From assembly GCA_016710645.1 (NCBI GenBank), contig JADJVI010000043.1, forward strand, positions 1-64,000: 64,000 nt of DNA, in the 5' to 3' direction. Source of the stretch: Actinomycetales bacterium. GTDB lineage: Bacteria; Actinomycetota; Actinomycetes; Actinomycetales; Dermatophilaceae. Positions within the stretch are counted from its first letter, which is position 1, and each line of letters starts with the position of its first letter. The notes beneath the pieces are model-generated. The model saw nothing but the letters and a program-made list of their open reading frames with translations. It was not told the origin of the DNA and ran no database searches. A program made the translations under genes and the position numbers. This document shows positions 56,167-64,000 of this stretch, piece by piece.

Positions 56167-56949
56167 TCAGTCGGCGCGTGCCACGACGTGCAGGGCGGCA
56201 CCGAGTTCTCCCAACCACGGGTATGCCGGATGGCCGGCGAGCCGTTCCTCCAACCCCAAGAGCGCGGCTTGGGCCTGCTCGGTGTCGACGTGCGCCGAGG
56301 GAACCAACTCGCTGAGCAGGCGCACGCCGTGCCAGGTCTGAACGTGCAGCCCGGCCGCCGTGACCAGCACTCGCAGGTACGGGAGGTCGAAACGGCGCGG
56401 CAGTGGGTCACCCGCGCCCCAGCGGCCATCCGGGGTGTCGAGGATGGCGGTCGCGCCGGTGAAGTCACCCGCGAGCGCGCGGTGCACGACACCGGCCAGG
56501 CGGCTGGCGACGAGCAGCGACAGCGCCCCGCCCGGCGCGAGGGCTGCGGCCAGGGAGCGCAGGCTGGCCTGCGGGTCGTCGACGAACTCGAGGACGCCGT
56601 GACAGCAGACGAGGTCGAACTGCCGACCGGGCAACACCTCGGCCAGGGTGTCGGCGTCGCCTTGCAGGGCCACCACGCAGTCGGGGATCCCGGACTCCCC
56701 CGCCCGCCGTGCCAAGGCGGCCAGGGCATCGGGACTGGGGTCGACAACGGTGACCGATTCGACCACGTGGGGACCGAGGCCCGCGAGCGGGACGGCGAGC
56801 TCTCCGGTGCCGCCGCCGAGGTCGAGAATGCGCAGCGGTCGATCGAGGGCCGCAGCTTGGGTCTGGACGAGGTCGTGGACGCTCGACCACAGCGCAGCCG
56901 TGCGCAATCCGATTCCGGCGCGGCGCGATCGACGTAGCTCCTCGGGCAC
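56167..56949 (-). CDS. class I SAM-dependent methyltransferase
   Basis: A 260-residue Rossmann methyltransferase. ILDLGGGTGELAVPLAGLG (about residues 40-58) is motif I, VTVVDPSPDAL motif II, and FDLVCCHGVLEFVDDP the post-I acidic region. It looks related to CmoM/SmtA-like tRNA or small-molecule methyltransferases, but the substrate is not assignable. GTG 56949 gives MPEELRRSRRAG. It is 72 bases upstream of dinB on the same strand and divergent from the gene at 56985. Confidence 0.85.
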   Translation of the reverse strand: MPEELRRSRRAGIGLRTAALWSSVHDLVQTQAAALDRPLRILDLGGGTGELAVPLAGLGPHVVESVTVVDPSPDALAALARRAGESGIPDCVVALQGDADTLAEVLPGRQFDLVCCHGVLEFVDDPQASLRSLAAALAPGGALSLLVASRLAGVVHRALAGDFTGATAILDTPDGRWGAGDPLPRRFDLPYLRVLVTAAGLHVQTWHGVRLLSELVPSAHVDTEQAQAALLGLEERLAGHPAYPWLGELGAALHVVARAD

Positions 56950-56984
56950 GTCCTCACCCTAATGCCAGCGGCATACTGACCGGT

Positions 56985-57926
56985 GTGAGGCCCACGCCGC
57001 CCGCTCCCGAGGTGCTCGACTGGCTGCAGTCCGGGGACCTGGCCGTGCAGTTCCAGGTGACCCGCGACGTGCTCGGTCACCCCGCCGCTGCGCTGCAGGC
57101 ACGAATCGCCCACGAGGGCGCTGGCGCGGCCTTGCTCGCCGCGCGGCGGCCAGACGGGCACTGGGGCGAGGGCTTCTACCAACCGAAATGGACAAGCAGC
57201 CACTACACCCTGCTGGAGTTGGCCGAACTCGGCCTGGACCCTGGCCATCCGCTGCCGCGCGAGTCGGTCGCCCTGATCCTCGCCACTGGCAAGGGGCCTG
57301 ACGGCGGTCTCGACCCGACCCGCGAGCTGCGGCGCAGCGACGCTTGCGTCAACGGCATGGGGCTGCGCTATGCCGCCTACTTCGGCGCGCCCACGACGGA
57401 TCTGGCGAGCATTGTCGACCTGCTGTTGGGTGAGCAGATGTCTGACGGCGGATTCAACTGTCGCCGCCACCGCAGCGGCGCCAAGCACGGGTCGGTGCAC
57501 ACCAGCGTGTGCGTGATGGAGGGATTCACGACGTATGCCGGGTCGGGTCACCAGCACCCGCTGGACGAGGTCGTGACGGCAACCGCGGGCATCGTGGACT
57601 TCTTTCTGAGCCACCAGCTCTATCGCAGCCACCGGACCCGAGCCGTAATGAACCCGGAGTTCACCCGGCTGCACCATCCACCCCGCTGGCATTTCGACGT
57701 GCTGCGGGGGCTGCAGGCCCTGGCCGAGGCGGATGTGCCCTATGACGACCGGATGGCCGAGGGACTTCAGCTGCTGCGCGACCGGAGGCGTGCGGACGGA
57801 CGGTGGGTCGCCAACCGGTCCTATCCAGGCGCGACCCATGTCCCGCTCCCGCGGGCTGGACAACCGAACCGGTGGGTGACGCTGCGCGCGCTGCGGGTTT
57901 TGGCGACCTACCCGCAGGAGAGCTGA
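56985..57926 (+). CDS. prenyltransferase/terpene-cyclase-like alpha/alpha-toroid protein
   Basis: A 313-residue soluble protein. Repeated segments such as PDGHWGEGFYQPKW, MSDGGFNCRRHRSG and RADGRWVANRSYPG are QW-like motifs of the alpha/alpha-toroid fold shared by terpene cyclases and prenyltransferase beta-subunits. The DxDD acid of squalene-hopene cyclases is not seen, so cyclase activity is doubtful. Conserved in actinobacteria as a hypothetical. GTG 56985 is the start. It is divergent from the methyltransferase and converges on dnaE2. Confidence 0.75.
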   Translation: MRPTPPAPEVLDWLQSGDLAVQFQVTRDVLGHPAAALQARIAHEGAGAALLAARRPDGHWGEGFYQPKWTSSHYTLLELAELGLDPGHPLPRESVALILATGKGPDGGLDPTRELRRSDACVNGMGLRYAAYFGAPTTDLASIVDLLLGEQMSDGGFNCRRHRSGAKHGSVHTSVCVMEGFTTYAGSGHQHPLDEVVTATAGIVDFFLSHQLYRSHRTRAVMNPEFTRLHHPPRWHFDVLRGLQALAEADVPYDDRMAEGLQLLRDRRRADGRWVANRSYPGATHVPLPRAGQPNRWVTLRALRVLATYPQES

Positions 57927-58031
57927 GCTGGAGCAGGCGAATCCTACCGAGCAGCCCGGGCAGGCGGATCGGAGTGAGCAACCCGAGCAGTCGGAGCCGA
58001 CTGAGCAGCCGGACCGAGCAGAACGGGCCGG

Positions 58032-61000
58032 TCACCGCCCGCTGCTGCCGGGGCTGGCGTGCCAGAGCTTGCGCCCGGGCTGTCCCGGCACCTCGCCTCC
58101 GAGCGCTCGGGCCGCCAGGGCGGCCTGCGCCGCGCTGCCGCCGCTGCCACTACTGCCGCTCCCGGCGGGTTTGACGTCGGCATAGACAGACTGGCGGAAT
58201 CCGGATGCGTGCACGAGGACCGGCCGGCCGCGCGCCGGGCCCATCCCACCGGCGCGGTGGCCGGCTGCCGGGGCTGGCACCACGACCGGACCTCGGTCCC
58301 CCACCGGGCTGCCGTCGGCCGCTGCCTGGGACGCGGCATACCCGGCCTCCTCCCACCCGGTGCCGACGGGCACGGCATACGGCTGGGCGTAGGCCGCGGC
58401 TGCAGCGGCAGCCTGGTCTATGGCGCTTTCGTCAGCGTCGGCAAGCGCAGCCAACAAAGCGGGCTGACCACCGCTGCTCCAGGCCTCCCAGAGCGCCGAC
58501 AACTCCCAGGCACCGGTGGCCCGCACCGACACCCCGCGCGGGCCGGTGCGTCGGACCACTCCGCGCACGAGCACCAGCCAGGAGTGGAACACCGTCGTCG
58601 CATACGGGCCCTGGACGTCTTCGAAGAAGGTGGCATCGACCGGCCCCGTCGCATCATCGAGGGTGAGGAAGACGACCCGGCGGCCGGAACGGATCGGCGG
58701 GGTCTGGGTCGCGACCTTCACCCCGGCGATCCACACCTCGCTGCGGTTGCGGGCCGAGAGCAGGTCGCGAGACCGGGTCACCCCGAGGGCGTCGAGCATG
58801 GGGTCGTAGAACTGGACGACATGGGCCCGGGCATCCAACCCCAACACCTCGAGTTCGGCTCGCACCAGCTCGGGGCCGGTGAGTTCGGGCAGCCCGCTGC
58901 CCTGAGTGAGCGAGGGTGCGTCGCCCAGGTCGAGGACGAGTTGGGTATGCCGTTCCCGCGCGGTGACGGGGGCTGCGGCCTGGGACTGGGCAGCCGCCAG
59001 CTGGGCCACCTCAGACCCGAACCCCGCACCCGAGCCATCCGGGCCTGCGTCGTCGGGGATCCGCACCATGCGGTCGGTGAGGTGTGCACCGCTGTCACAG
59101 GCCGCGGCGAGCGCCCGGTGATCGGTGATCGGTGCGCCGGGCAGCACTCCGCCCGCTCCGGCCGTGGACAGTACCGCCGGGCGGCGTGACCAGCGGGTGC
59201 CAGGGCTTGCCGGAGCCCCGGGTCGCCCGCCGGAACGGCTACTTGAGCGCCCACGGGACCCTCCGGCCGAACCACCGGCCGGGCCGCCGCCCGAGACGCT
59301 CCCCGAGACGCTCCCCGAGCCACCACCCGAACCCCAGGTGCGGCTCCACCGGTCGAGTTCGGCCACGTGTAGCAGCAGGTCTCGCCGAGTGACCCGGGCT
59401 CGGCCACCCGTCTGTTCGGCTGCGCCCAGACCGTAGAGAGAGTCCAGCCCCCCGGCGAGGACCAGCCGCTCGAGGACGGGGCGGCTGACGTGGGCCCGGC
59501 CAGCCAGGTCGGCCAGACTCGCGAAGGGCTGCCCGGCGACGATGCGCTCCACCTCGGCCGCGGTGATCCCCTTGACCTCCGACAACGCGATGCGGATGCC
59601 ATAGCCGCGCCCGTCGGGCAGATCTGGATGCCCCGGCGGGGGCAGCGCCTCGACCTCGAGCGGGTCGAGCCGCTCCACGGCATACCCGGCTTTGCTGGCG
59701 TTGACGTCCAACCCGAGCACGGTGATGCCCAGTGACCGGGCGTCGTCGAGGATGAGCCGCTTGGGATACATCCCGGGGTCGTGAGTGAGCACCCCGGCGA
59801 GGAAGGCCGCCGGGTGGTGGGCCTTGAGCCAGGCCGATTGATAGGTGGGTAGGGCAAAGGCCGCGGCGTGCGCCTTGCAGAACCCGAACGACGCGAAGGC
59901 GCGCAGCACCTCCCAGATCCGGTCGCAGTCGGCGGGGGTATAGCCGCGCGCCAGTGCGGCTGGACGCCACCAGGCGAGCACCTGCTCCTGGCCGTCCGGG
60001 GACCCCATCGCCCGGCGGGCCTCGTCGGCGGCGGCGAGGCTGACCCCGGTCGTCTCGGCAACGATCCGCAGCACCTGCTCGTGGAAGACCACCACCCCCT
60101 GGGTCTCCCGTAACGCCGGCTCGAGGGTCGGATGGAGATATTCCGGCTCCGCCCAGCCGTGGCGGGCGTTGAGGAAGGGGACGATCATGTCGGACTTGAC
60201 CGGACCCGGCCGGAACAACGAGATGTCGATGACGAGGTCCTCGAAGCGTTGCGGACCGAACTTGCCGATGAGCTCGCGCTGGCCGGGGCTCTCAATCTGG
60301 AAACACCCCAAGGTGTGAGTGGTGCGGATCATCCGGAAGGTCGCCTCGTCGTCCAAGGGCACCGAGGCGTCGTCGTCGAGGTCGACCTGTGCGCCGTCGA
60401 CCCGAGCGGCTTCGGACACGGCATAGGCCATGGCCGACTGCATCCGGATGCCGAGGACATCGAGTTTGAGCAGCCCCAGCACCTCGACGTCGTCCTTGTC
60501 GAACTGGCTCATCGGAAAACCTGCCCAGCTGGCCTCGACCGGGGTGCGGTCCAACAGGGTGGCATTGGACAGGATCACCCCGCACGGGTGCAGCGCGATA
60601 TGCCGGGGTAGTCCGTCGAGCCGTTCGACGAGGTCGAAGAGCAGGTCATAGCGGGCCGATCCGAGTCCAGTGACTCGCAACTCGGGCAGGTCAGCGATGG
60701 CTGAACGGGCATGGCGGGCCGAGATATGCGGGAATGCCTTGGCCATAGCGTCGACCTCGCCGGGCGGCAACCCGAGCGCCGCCCCGACGTCACGGATCGC
60801 ATGCCGGACCCGGTAGGAGTCCATCATCGACACGCAACTGACCCGATGCCCTCCGAAACGGTCGAGGATGCGCTCGTAGATCTCGGTGCGCCGGGCCGAT
60901 TCCACATCGATGTCGATATCGGGCAGTTGGGCCCGCAGCGGCGAGCAGAACCGCTCCATGAGCAGGTCGTAGCGGATCGGGTCGACCCCGGAGATCCCCA

Positions 61001-62354
61001 GCAGGTAGTTGACCAGTGACCCCGCCCCCGACCCTCGCGCCGCAACCCGGACCCCCATCTCGCGGATGAGATCGGTCACGGTGGCCACGGTGAGGAAGTA
61101 GGTGGGATATCCCAGGGTCGCGATGACCGCCAGCTCGTCCTCGAGCCGATCGCCGATCGACCGCACGGCCGCCGTCGACCGCCCGGGATAGCGGGTGCTG
61201 AGGGCGGCGCGGCAGCGCTCGGCGAGCACCCGTTGGGGATCCTCGTGCAACCCCATCCCCAGCGCGGTGTGCTCGGGCAGGTGGACCCCGCCGATCCCGA
61301 GGTCGACCGCCGGGTCCTGGATGCACTCGGCGGCCACGGCCAGCGTGCTCGCGAGCAGGGCCACAGCCCCCTCACGCACCAGGGTGCTCCCACCTCCAAG
61401 ACCCGGGCCGGACGCCTGCACGACGTCATGGGCCGTCGCGACCATGGCGGCTGTCGGCGCCAGGTGGCCGGCCGTGGTCACCCGGTCGAGGTGCCGGACG
61501 TCGAGGGTCACCAACCGGCGGGCTGCGTCGAGCACGTCGACGGTGGCCGCTTCGGCCGGGTCGGCATGGCGCACGGCGGCGGTGAGGACGACGGGTATGC
61601 CGTGCTCGCGGCCCAGCGCGAGCAGCCGACCGGCTTGACCCAGGCTCCCTTGGGTGCCCTCCGGGCCGCCGTGGCAGACAGTCTCCAGGACGAGGGCATC
61701 CGACGGGAGCACCGCCCGCCAGCGGGCCAACGCGGCATACGCATCCCTCTTACGTCCGGCAAGCACCGCGCGACCGACGTCGGAGTCGGGTCCGAGCAGC
61801 ACACAGACCGGCGCCGGGTCCCCGGGTGTCGACGGGGCTGCCGCAGCGCGCAGCAAATCGGTGGTGGTCACCGGGGTGCCGCGCTCCCCCGCCAGATGGG
61901 TGGCGGTGACCAGCCGGCACAACCGGGCCCAGCCCACCCCCGGAGCCACCCCCGCGCCGGCTCCCCTGGCCAGCACGGTGACCCGCGGCAACCGTGGGTC
62001 GACGAGCACCCCGCCGCGCACCGGAGTGCGTGGACGACTGCGCGCGGCAGCGGCCGCAGCCGCAGTGGCTGCCGCACCGGCCGACATCTCGGGGGCGGTC
62101 CGGGACGACCTGCTGGATGTCGTGTCGGCCGCCGGGTGAGGGCGCACCGCGAGGTCGACCCCGAGGATCGGGTCGATGCCGGCCGCGGTGCACGCCTGGA
62201 CGAACCGGATCGCCCCGTAGAGCCCGTCGCGATCGGTCAGCGCGAGGGCGGGCTGCCCGAACGCCGCGGCCCGCGCGACGAGAGCGGCCGGGGTGGAGGC
62301 GCCGTACTGCATGGAGTACCCCGAGGCCACATGCAGGTGGACGAAACGATCCAT
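58032..62354 (-). CDS. dnaE2: error-prone DNA polymerase III alpha subunit
   Basis: A 1440-residue C-family translesion polymerase, against about 1080-1150 for most DnaE2. It starts with a PHP domain (MDRFVHLHVASGYSMQYGAS), has the catalytic aspartates in PDIDIDVES (about 476-484), FQIESPGQRELIGKF, an HhH and an OB domain (VKVATQTPPIRSGRRVVFLT), and ends WHASPGSSGR, the usual DnaE2 terminus. The extra length is low-complexity: an Ala/Ser/Arg insert near 71-105 inside the PHP domain, a Gly/Ser/Arg linker near 1005-1058 (with a duplicated 12-bp unit at 59293-59316), and an Ala/Gly-rich stretch before the C-terminus. It is the last gene of a LexA-boxed operon; mutagenic repair after DNA damage is its known role. 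Confidence 0.93.
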   Translation of the reverse strand: MDRFVHLHVASGYSMQYGASTPAALVARAAAFGQPALALTDRDGLYGAIRFVQACTAAGIDPILGVDLAVRPHPAADTTSSRSSRTAPEMSAGAAATAAAAAAARSRPRTPVRGGVLVDPRLPRVTVLARGAGAGVAPGVGWARLCRLVTATHLAGERGTPVTTTDLLRAAAAPSTPGDPAPVCVLLGPDSDVGRAVLAGRKRDAYAALARWRAVLPSDALVLETVCHGGPEGTQGSLGQAGRLLALGREHGIPVVLTAAVRHADPAEAATVDVLDAARRLVTLDVRHLDRVTTAGHLAPTAAMVATAHDVVQASGPGLGGGSTLVREGAVALLASTLAVAAECIQDPAVDLGIGGVHLPEHTALGMGLHEDPQRVLAERCRAALSTRYPGRSTAAVRSIGDRLEDELAVIATLGYPTYFLTVATVTDLIREMGVRVAARGSGAGSLVNYLLGISGVDPIRYDLLMERFCSPLRAQLPDIDIDVESARRTEIYERILDRFGGHRVSCVSMMDSYRVRHAIRDVGAALGLPPGEVDAMAKAFPHISARHARSAIADLPELRVTGLGSARYDLLFDLVERLDGLPRHIALHPCGVILSNATLLDRTPVEASWAGFPMSQFDKDDVEVLGLLKLDVLGIRMQSAMAYAVSEAARVDGAQVDLDDDASVPLDDEATFRMIRTTHTLGCFQIESPGQRELIGKFGPQRFEDLVIDISLFRPGPVKSDMIVPFLNARHGWAEPEYLHPTLEPALRETQGVVVFHEQVLRIVAETTGVSLAAADEARRAMGSPDGQEQVLAWWRPAALARGYTPADCDRIWEVLRAFASFGFCKAHAAAFALPTYQSAWLKAHHPAAFLAGVLTHDPGMYPKRLILDDARSLGITVLGLDVNASKAGYAVERLDPLEVEALPPPGHPDLPDGRGYGIRIALSEVKGITAAEVERIVAGQPFASLADLAGRAHVSRPVLERLVLAGGLDSLYGLGAAEQTGGRARVTRRDLLLHVAELDRWSRTWGSGGGSGSVSGSVSGGGPAGGSAGGSRGRSSSRSGGRPGAPASPGTRWSRRPAVLSTAGAGGVLPGAPITDHRALAAACDSGAHLTDRMVRIPDDAGPDGSGAGFGSEVAQLAAAQSQAAAPVTARERHTQLVLDLGDAPSLTQGSGLPELTGPELVRAELEVLGLDARAHVVQFYDPMLDALGVTRSRDLLSARNRSEVWIAGVKVATQTPPIRSGRRVVFLTLDDATGPVDATFFEDVQGPYATTVFHSWLVLVRGVVRRTGPRGVSVRATGAWELSALWEAWSSGGQPALLAALADADESAIDQAAAAAAAYAQPYAVPVGTGWEEAGYAASQAAADGSPVGDRGPVVVPAPAAGHRAGGMGPARGRPVLVHASGFRQSVYADVKPAGSGSSGSGGSAAQAALAARALGGEVPGQPGRKLWHASPGSSGR

Positions 62355-62365
62355 CTCGACTCCCG

Positions 62366-62848
62366 CTATCCCGCCAGATCGGTATGCCGTCGGGCCGGGG
62401 CCACCGGCGTGAGGTATTCGGGCAGGGCGACGACCGGCGGCACCCCCAGCAGGTCCTGGACGATGCCGACGAAGGTCTCGGCCTGGCGCACTAGGTCGTC
62501 GGCGGCCCGCGCGGTCACGCTGTGCCCCTCTCGCTCGATGGCGGCCCGCTCCCCCGCCGCGAGAGCGAAGAACCCGGCCCATTCGGTGAGCTCGGGCGCC
62601 AGCGTCGGGAGCACCTCCCACACGCTGCGCGGCCGCGACAGCCCGCCCGCCCCGGTGCGAGCGGCAAGGACCGCCGCCGCAGCCCGCAGCGCACAGAGGT
62701 GAGCCGCGACGAAGCGCTCCTCGGCGACCCGTGCTCGACCGGCCGCACGGAGGCTGACCCCGGACCGGTCCAGCAACTCCACGACGCTCGCCGGGACATA
62801 GCCCCGCCCCGACAACGCATCGCGACGGTGGGGGCTGACACTGCTCAT
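62366..62848 (-). CDS. SAV_6107-family HEPN-domain protein
   Basis: A 160-residue helical protein of the HEPN superfamily as found next to dnaE2 and Y-polymerase genes in actinobacteria. Recognisable: RFVAAHLCALRAAAAVLAART, SVWEVLPTLAPELTEWAGFFAL, and ADDLVRQAETFVGIVQDL. Canonical HEPN RNases carry RxxxxH near the C-terminus; I do not see it clearly, so nuclease activity is uncertain. ATG 62848 is used; the frame extends 31 codons upstream. dnaE2 follows 11 bases after its stop, so they are cotranscribed. Confidence 0.82.
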   Translation of the reverse strand: MSSVSPHRRDALSGRGYVPASVVELLDRSGVSLRAAGRARVAEERFVAAHLCALRAAAAVLAARTGAGGLSRPRSVWEVLPTLAPELTEWAGFFALAAGERAAIEREGHSVTARAADDLVRQAETFVGIVQDLLGVPPVVALPEYLTPVAPARRHTDLAG

Positions 62849-62974
62849 GACCGACCTCCGTATGTCGGGTATGCCGTCCGGCCGTCTCCCACGCCATCCG
62901 CGCAAACCCCACCTGATGCGGCGTGGTTGAGCCCGGTCCATGGACGCTCGACCGTCGACCCCTGGGCCAGCTGC

Positions 62975-63400
62975 TCAGTCCTGGACGCGGACCAACTGCC
63001 ATTGGCCGGGGCCGTCGAGCCCGACCTCACAGGCGATCTCGAACACCCCAGTTGCCCCCGTCGATGCGCCCGCCCGAGTTTTTCTCGACGGGTCAGGGTC
63101 ACCAGATCCTGGAGCGGCCTCGACCCGCCAGACCCAACGCTCGCAGGCCGCGGCGGCGATGCCGTGCGGCTGCCCAGGGGCAGGATCCAGAGCCTCCCGC
63201 CACCACGGACGGCGCTCCCGCCAGCGCGCGAGCACGACGCGCACGGCATACCGACGACCGTGCCAGTGGAAGCTGCGCGGGCAGCGTGGGCCATCTGCAA
63301 TCGAGGCCCCCGGCATCCCCTCTCCGGGGAGGAGACTCTCTGGCGAGAACCCCACTGCGGGGAGTTGGACCGGAAGCTGCTGGGCGTATCGGCGCACCAC
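62975..63400 (-). CDS. DUF6504 family protein
   Basis: A 141-residue protein matching the DUF6504 family usually coded with imuB and dnaE2. The signature parts are SFHWHGRRYAVRVVLARW, PWWREAL, ERWVWRVEAAPG and the C-terminal GVFEIACEVGLDGPGQWQLVRVQD-type strand ending in VQD. Function is unknown. GTG 63400 follows GGAGG; an in-frame GTG lies one codon later. It is the first gene after the SOS box. An unassigned 126-base gap separates it from the HEPN gene. Confidence 0.8.
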   Translation of the reverse strand: MVRRYAQQLPVQLPAVGFSPESLLPGEGMPGASIADGPRCPRSFHWHGRRYAVRVVLARWRERRPWWREALDPAPGQPHGIAAAACERWVWRVEAAPGSGDPDPSRKTRAGASTGATGVFEIACEVGLDGPGQWQLVRVQD

Positions 63401-63524
63401 GACATGACCCCCTCCAGGGCGGATGAGTAGGAGACAGCGCGGACTCGACCCATCCGCAGAATGGAAGGCTGGCCCGGACCCTGCCCGCTCCACCTGATCC
63501 GACAAAACTCCCGCGACCAGACTT

Positions 63525-63540
63525 GCGAACAGATGTTCGA
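63525..63540. promoter_or_regulatory. LexA (SOS) box
   Basis: GCGAACAGATGTTCGA matches the actinobacterial LexA consensus TCGAAC-N4-GTTCGA at 11 of 12 fixed positions. It stands 125 bases upstream of the DUF6504-HEPN-dnaE2 operon and 80 bases before the divergent YbaK-type gene. LexA control of dnaE2 is established in mycobacteria. Confidence 0.85.
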
Positions 63541-63619
63541 ACTAGGTCTACTCTAACCCCCACCTCGGACACCCTGTCAACCCCACCTCGTCGAACCCGC
63601 CCCGGGTACGGTGTCCGCC

Positions 63620-64000
63620 ATGCCAGGGATCTCAGAAACCTCAGAAACCTCGGGAAATGCCGACTCCGCGGCCGCGATTCTGGCCCATCCCGCCGTCGCC
63701 AGGGTCAGTGCGCGCCTCCGGGCAGCGGGCGTAGCCGGCCAGATCCGGGTCCTCGACGGCGCCGCCCGGACCGCCGCCCAGGCCGCCGACTTCCTCGGGG
63801 TGGAGATCGGTCAGATCGCCAACTCGCTCGTCTTCACCTTCCTGATGGACAGCGGCTCCCAGGATGAATCCAGTGCTCCACCTGAACTTCAGCCGCTACT
63901 CATCCTCACGTCCGGCGCCCACCGAGTCGACATCGACGCAGTGCAAGTCCGCCTCGAGGGACGCCTGGGGCGAGCCGACGCCAGCTTCGTCAAGGACCGC
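63620..64000 (+). CDS. YbaK/EbsC-type aminoacyl-tRNA deacylase, cut by window end
   Basis: The first 127 codons are present and open to base 64000. After a Ser/Thr/Glu leader (with tandem TCAGAAACC) come AAILAHPAVARVSARLRAAG, then AAQAADFLGVEIGQIANSLVF and LLILTSGAHRVD and GRADASFVKD, the pattern of YbaK/ProX domains that hydrolyse mischarged tRNA. The conserved lysine of the family is usually in the VKSLVF-like segment; here it reads IANSLVF, so that lysine is replaced, which may mean a different substrate. ATG 63620 has no strong ribosome site. It is divergent from the dnaE2 operon. Confidence 0.8.
   Translation, partial: MPGISETSETSGNADSAAAILAHPAVARVSARLRAAGVAGQIRVLDGAARTAAQAADFLGVEIGQIANSLVFTFLMDSGSQDESSAPPELQPLLILTSGAHRVDIDAVQVRLEGRLGRADASFVKDR

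Noticed and set aside
57927..58031. A Glu-Gln-Pro repeat-coding stretch between convergent genes
   Set aside because: One frame reads repeated Glu-Gln-Pro-like units (GAGCAG-rich), but it has no start, is short, and lies between the stops of two convergent genes. It may be the decayed end of a longer tail of the 56985 gene. No feature can be supported.
63636..63653. Tandem TCAGAAACC pair near the YbaK-type start
   Set aside because: Two units only, coding Ser-Glu-Thr twice in a disordered leader; no sign of regulatory meaning.

Overview
This window is chromosomal DNA of a high-GC Gram-positive bacterium, an actinomycete. The evidence is dense coding in G/C-ending codons, frequent GTG starts, ATGA/GTGA/TTGA stop-start overlaps, tRNAs without encoded CCA, and many families restricted to Actinobacteria (SepH, DUF3000, DUF3159, DUF3710, DUF4193, DUF4349, DUF5998, DUF6504, SAV_6107-type HEPN, CeoB/CeoC). 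Gene content and a lysine-rich PPK2 kinase would suit Micrococcales, perhaps Intrasporangiaceae; that placement is an inference. I see no rRNA, CRISPR array, transposase, prophage or integrase.

Layout. 1-340: a Gly-Cys-Val tRNA cluster on the minus strand with its promoter. 0.4-9.3 kb: PPK2 polyphosphate kinase, RibD-like reductase, ATP-dependent DNA ligase C convergent with a LigD-type polymerase domain, MsrB, a DUF4349 lipoprotein, an EamA transporter, DUF3000 and RNase D. 9.3-12.8 kb: fadA-fadB beta-oxidation operon with a candidate upstream operator and a strong downstream hairpin. 12.8-19.6 kb: a MurA-like enzyme fused to an XRE DNA-binding domain, dxs with a coupled hydrolase, and a VWA/solute-binding-like lipid-side protein. 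19.7-22.4 kb: aconitase behind an 18-bp perfect palindrome. 22.5-27.4 kb: RNA methyltransferase overlapping a KimA-type potassium permease, divergent from two TrkA-type RCK proteins. 27.4-35.4 kb: conserved actinobacterial housekeeping block (DUF3159, OB-fold, DUF3710, dut, DUF4193, inositol monophosphatase, sepH, tdk, phosphodiesterase, DUF5998). 35.4-41.3 kb: Pat-type acetyltransferase/acyl-CoA synthetase fusion, nitroreductase, type IIA topoisomerase A subunit. 41.3-51.1 kb: an oligosaccharide locus (lipoprotein binding protein, two permeases, cytoplasmic GH66 enzyme, sucrase/ferredoxin-like protein, GH36 enzyme, LacI regulator) with three recognisable LacI-type operators. 51.1-57.9 kb: topoisomerase B subunit, DUF7455, DUF456, DUF3040, DNA polymerase IV, a methyltransferase and an alpha/alpha-toroid protein. 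58.0-63.5 kb: a LexA-boxed operon DUF6504-HEPN-dnaE2, divergent from a YbaK/EbsC gene that runs off the window.

The most unusual signal is not a gene. The octamer CGGCATAC / GTATGCCG occurs roughly 85 times by eye, about one per 750 bases, in both orientations and in all three codon frames, often forcing rare codons (TAT, GCA). Base composition predicts only two or three. Three inverted pairs lie between genes or at a gene start; two of them form hairpins downstream of genes. This is the genomic style of DNA uptake sequences (Neisseria, Haemophilus) or of HIP1 in cyanobacteria, and I know of no description of such an element in actinobacteria. It is missing from aconitase and from the sugar-binding protein gene, as expected if strong codon selection excludes it.
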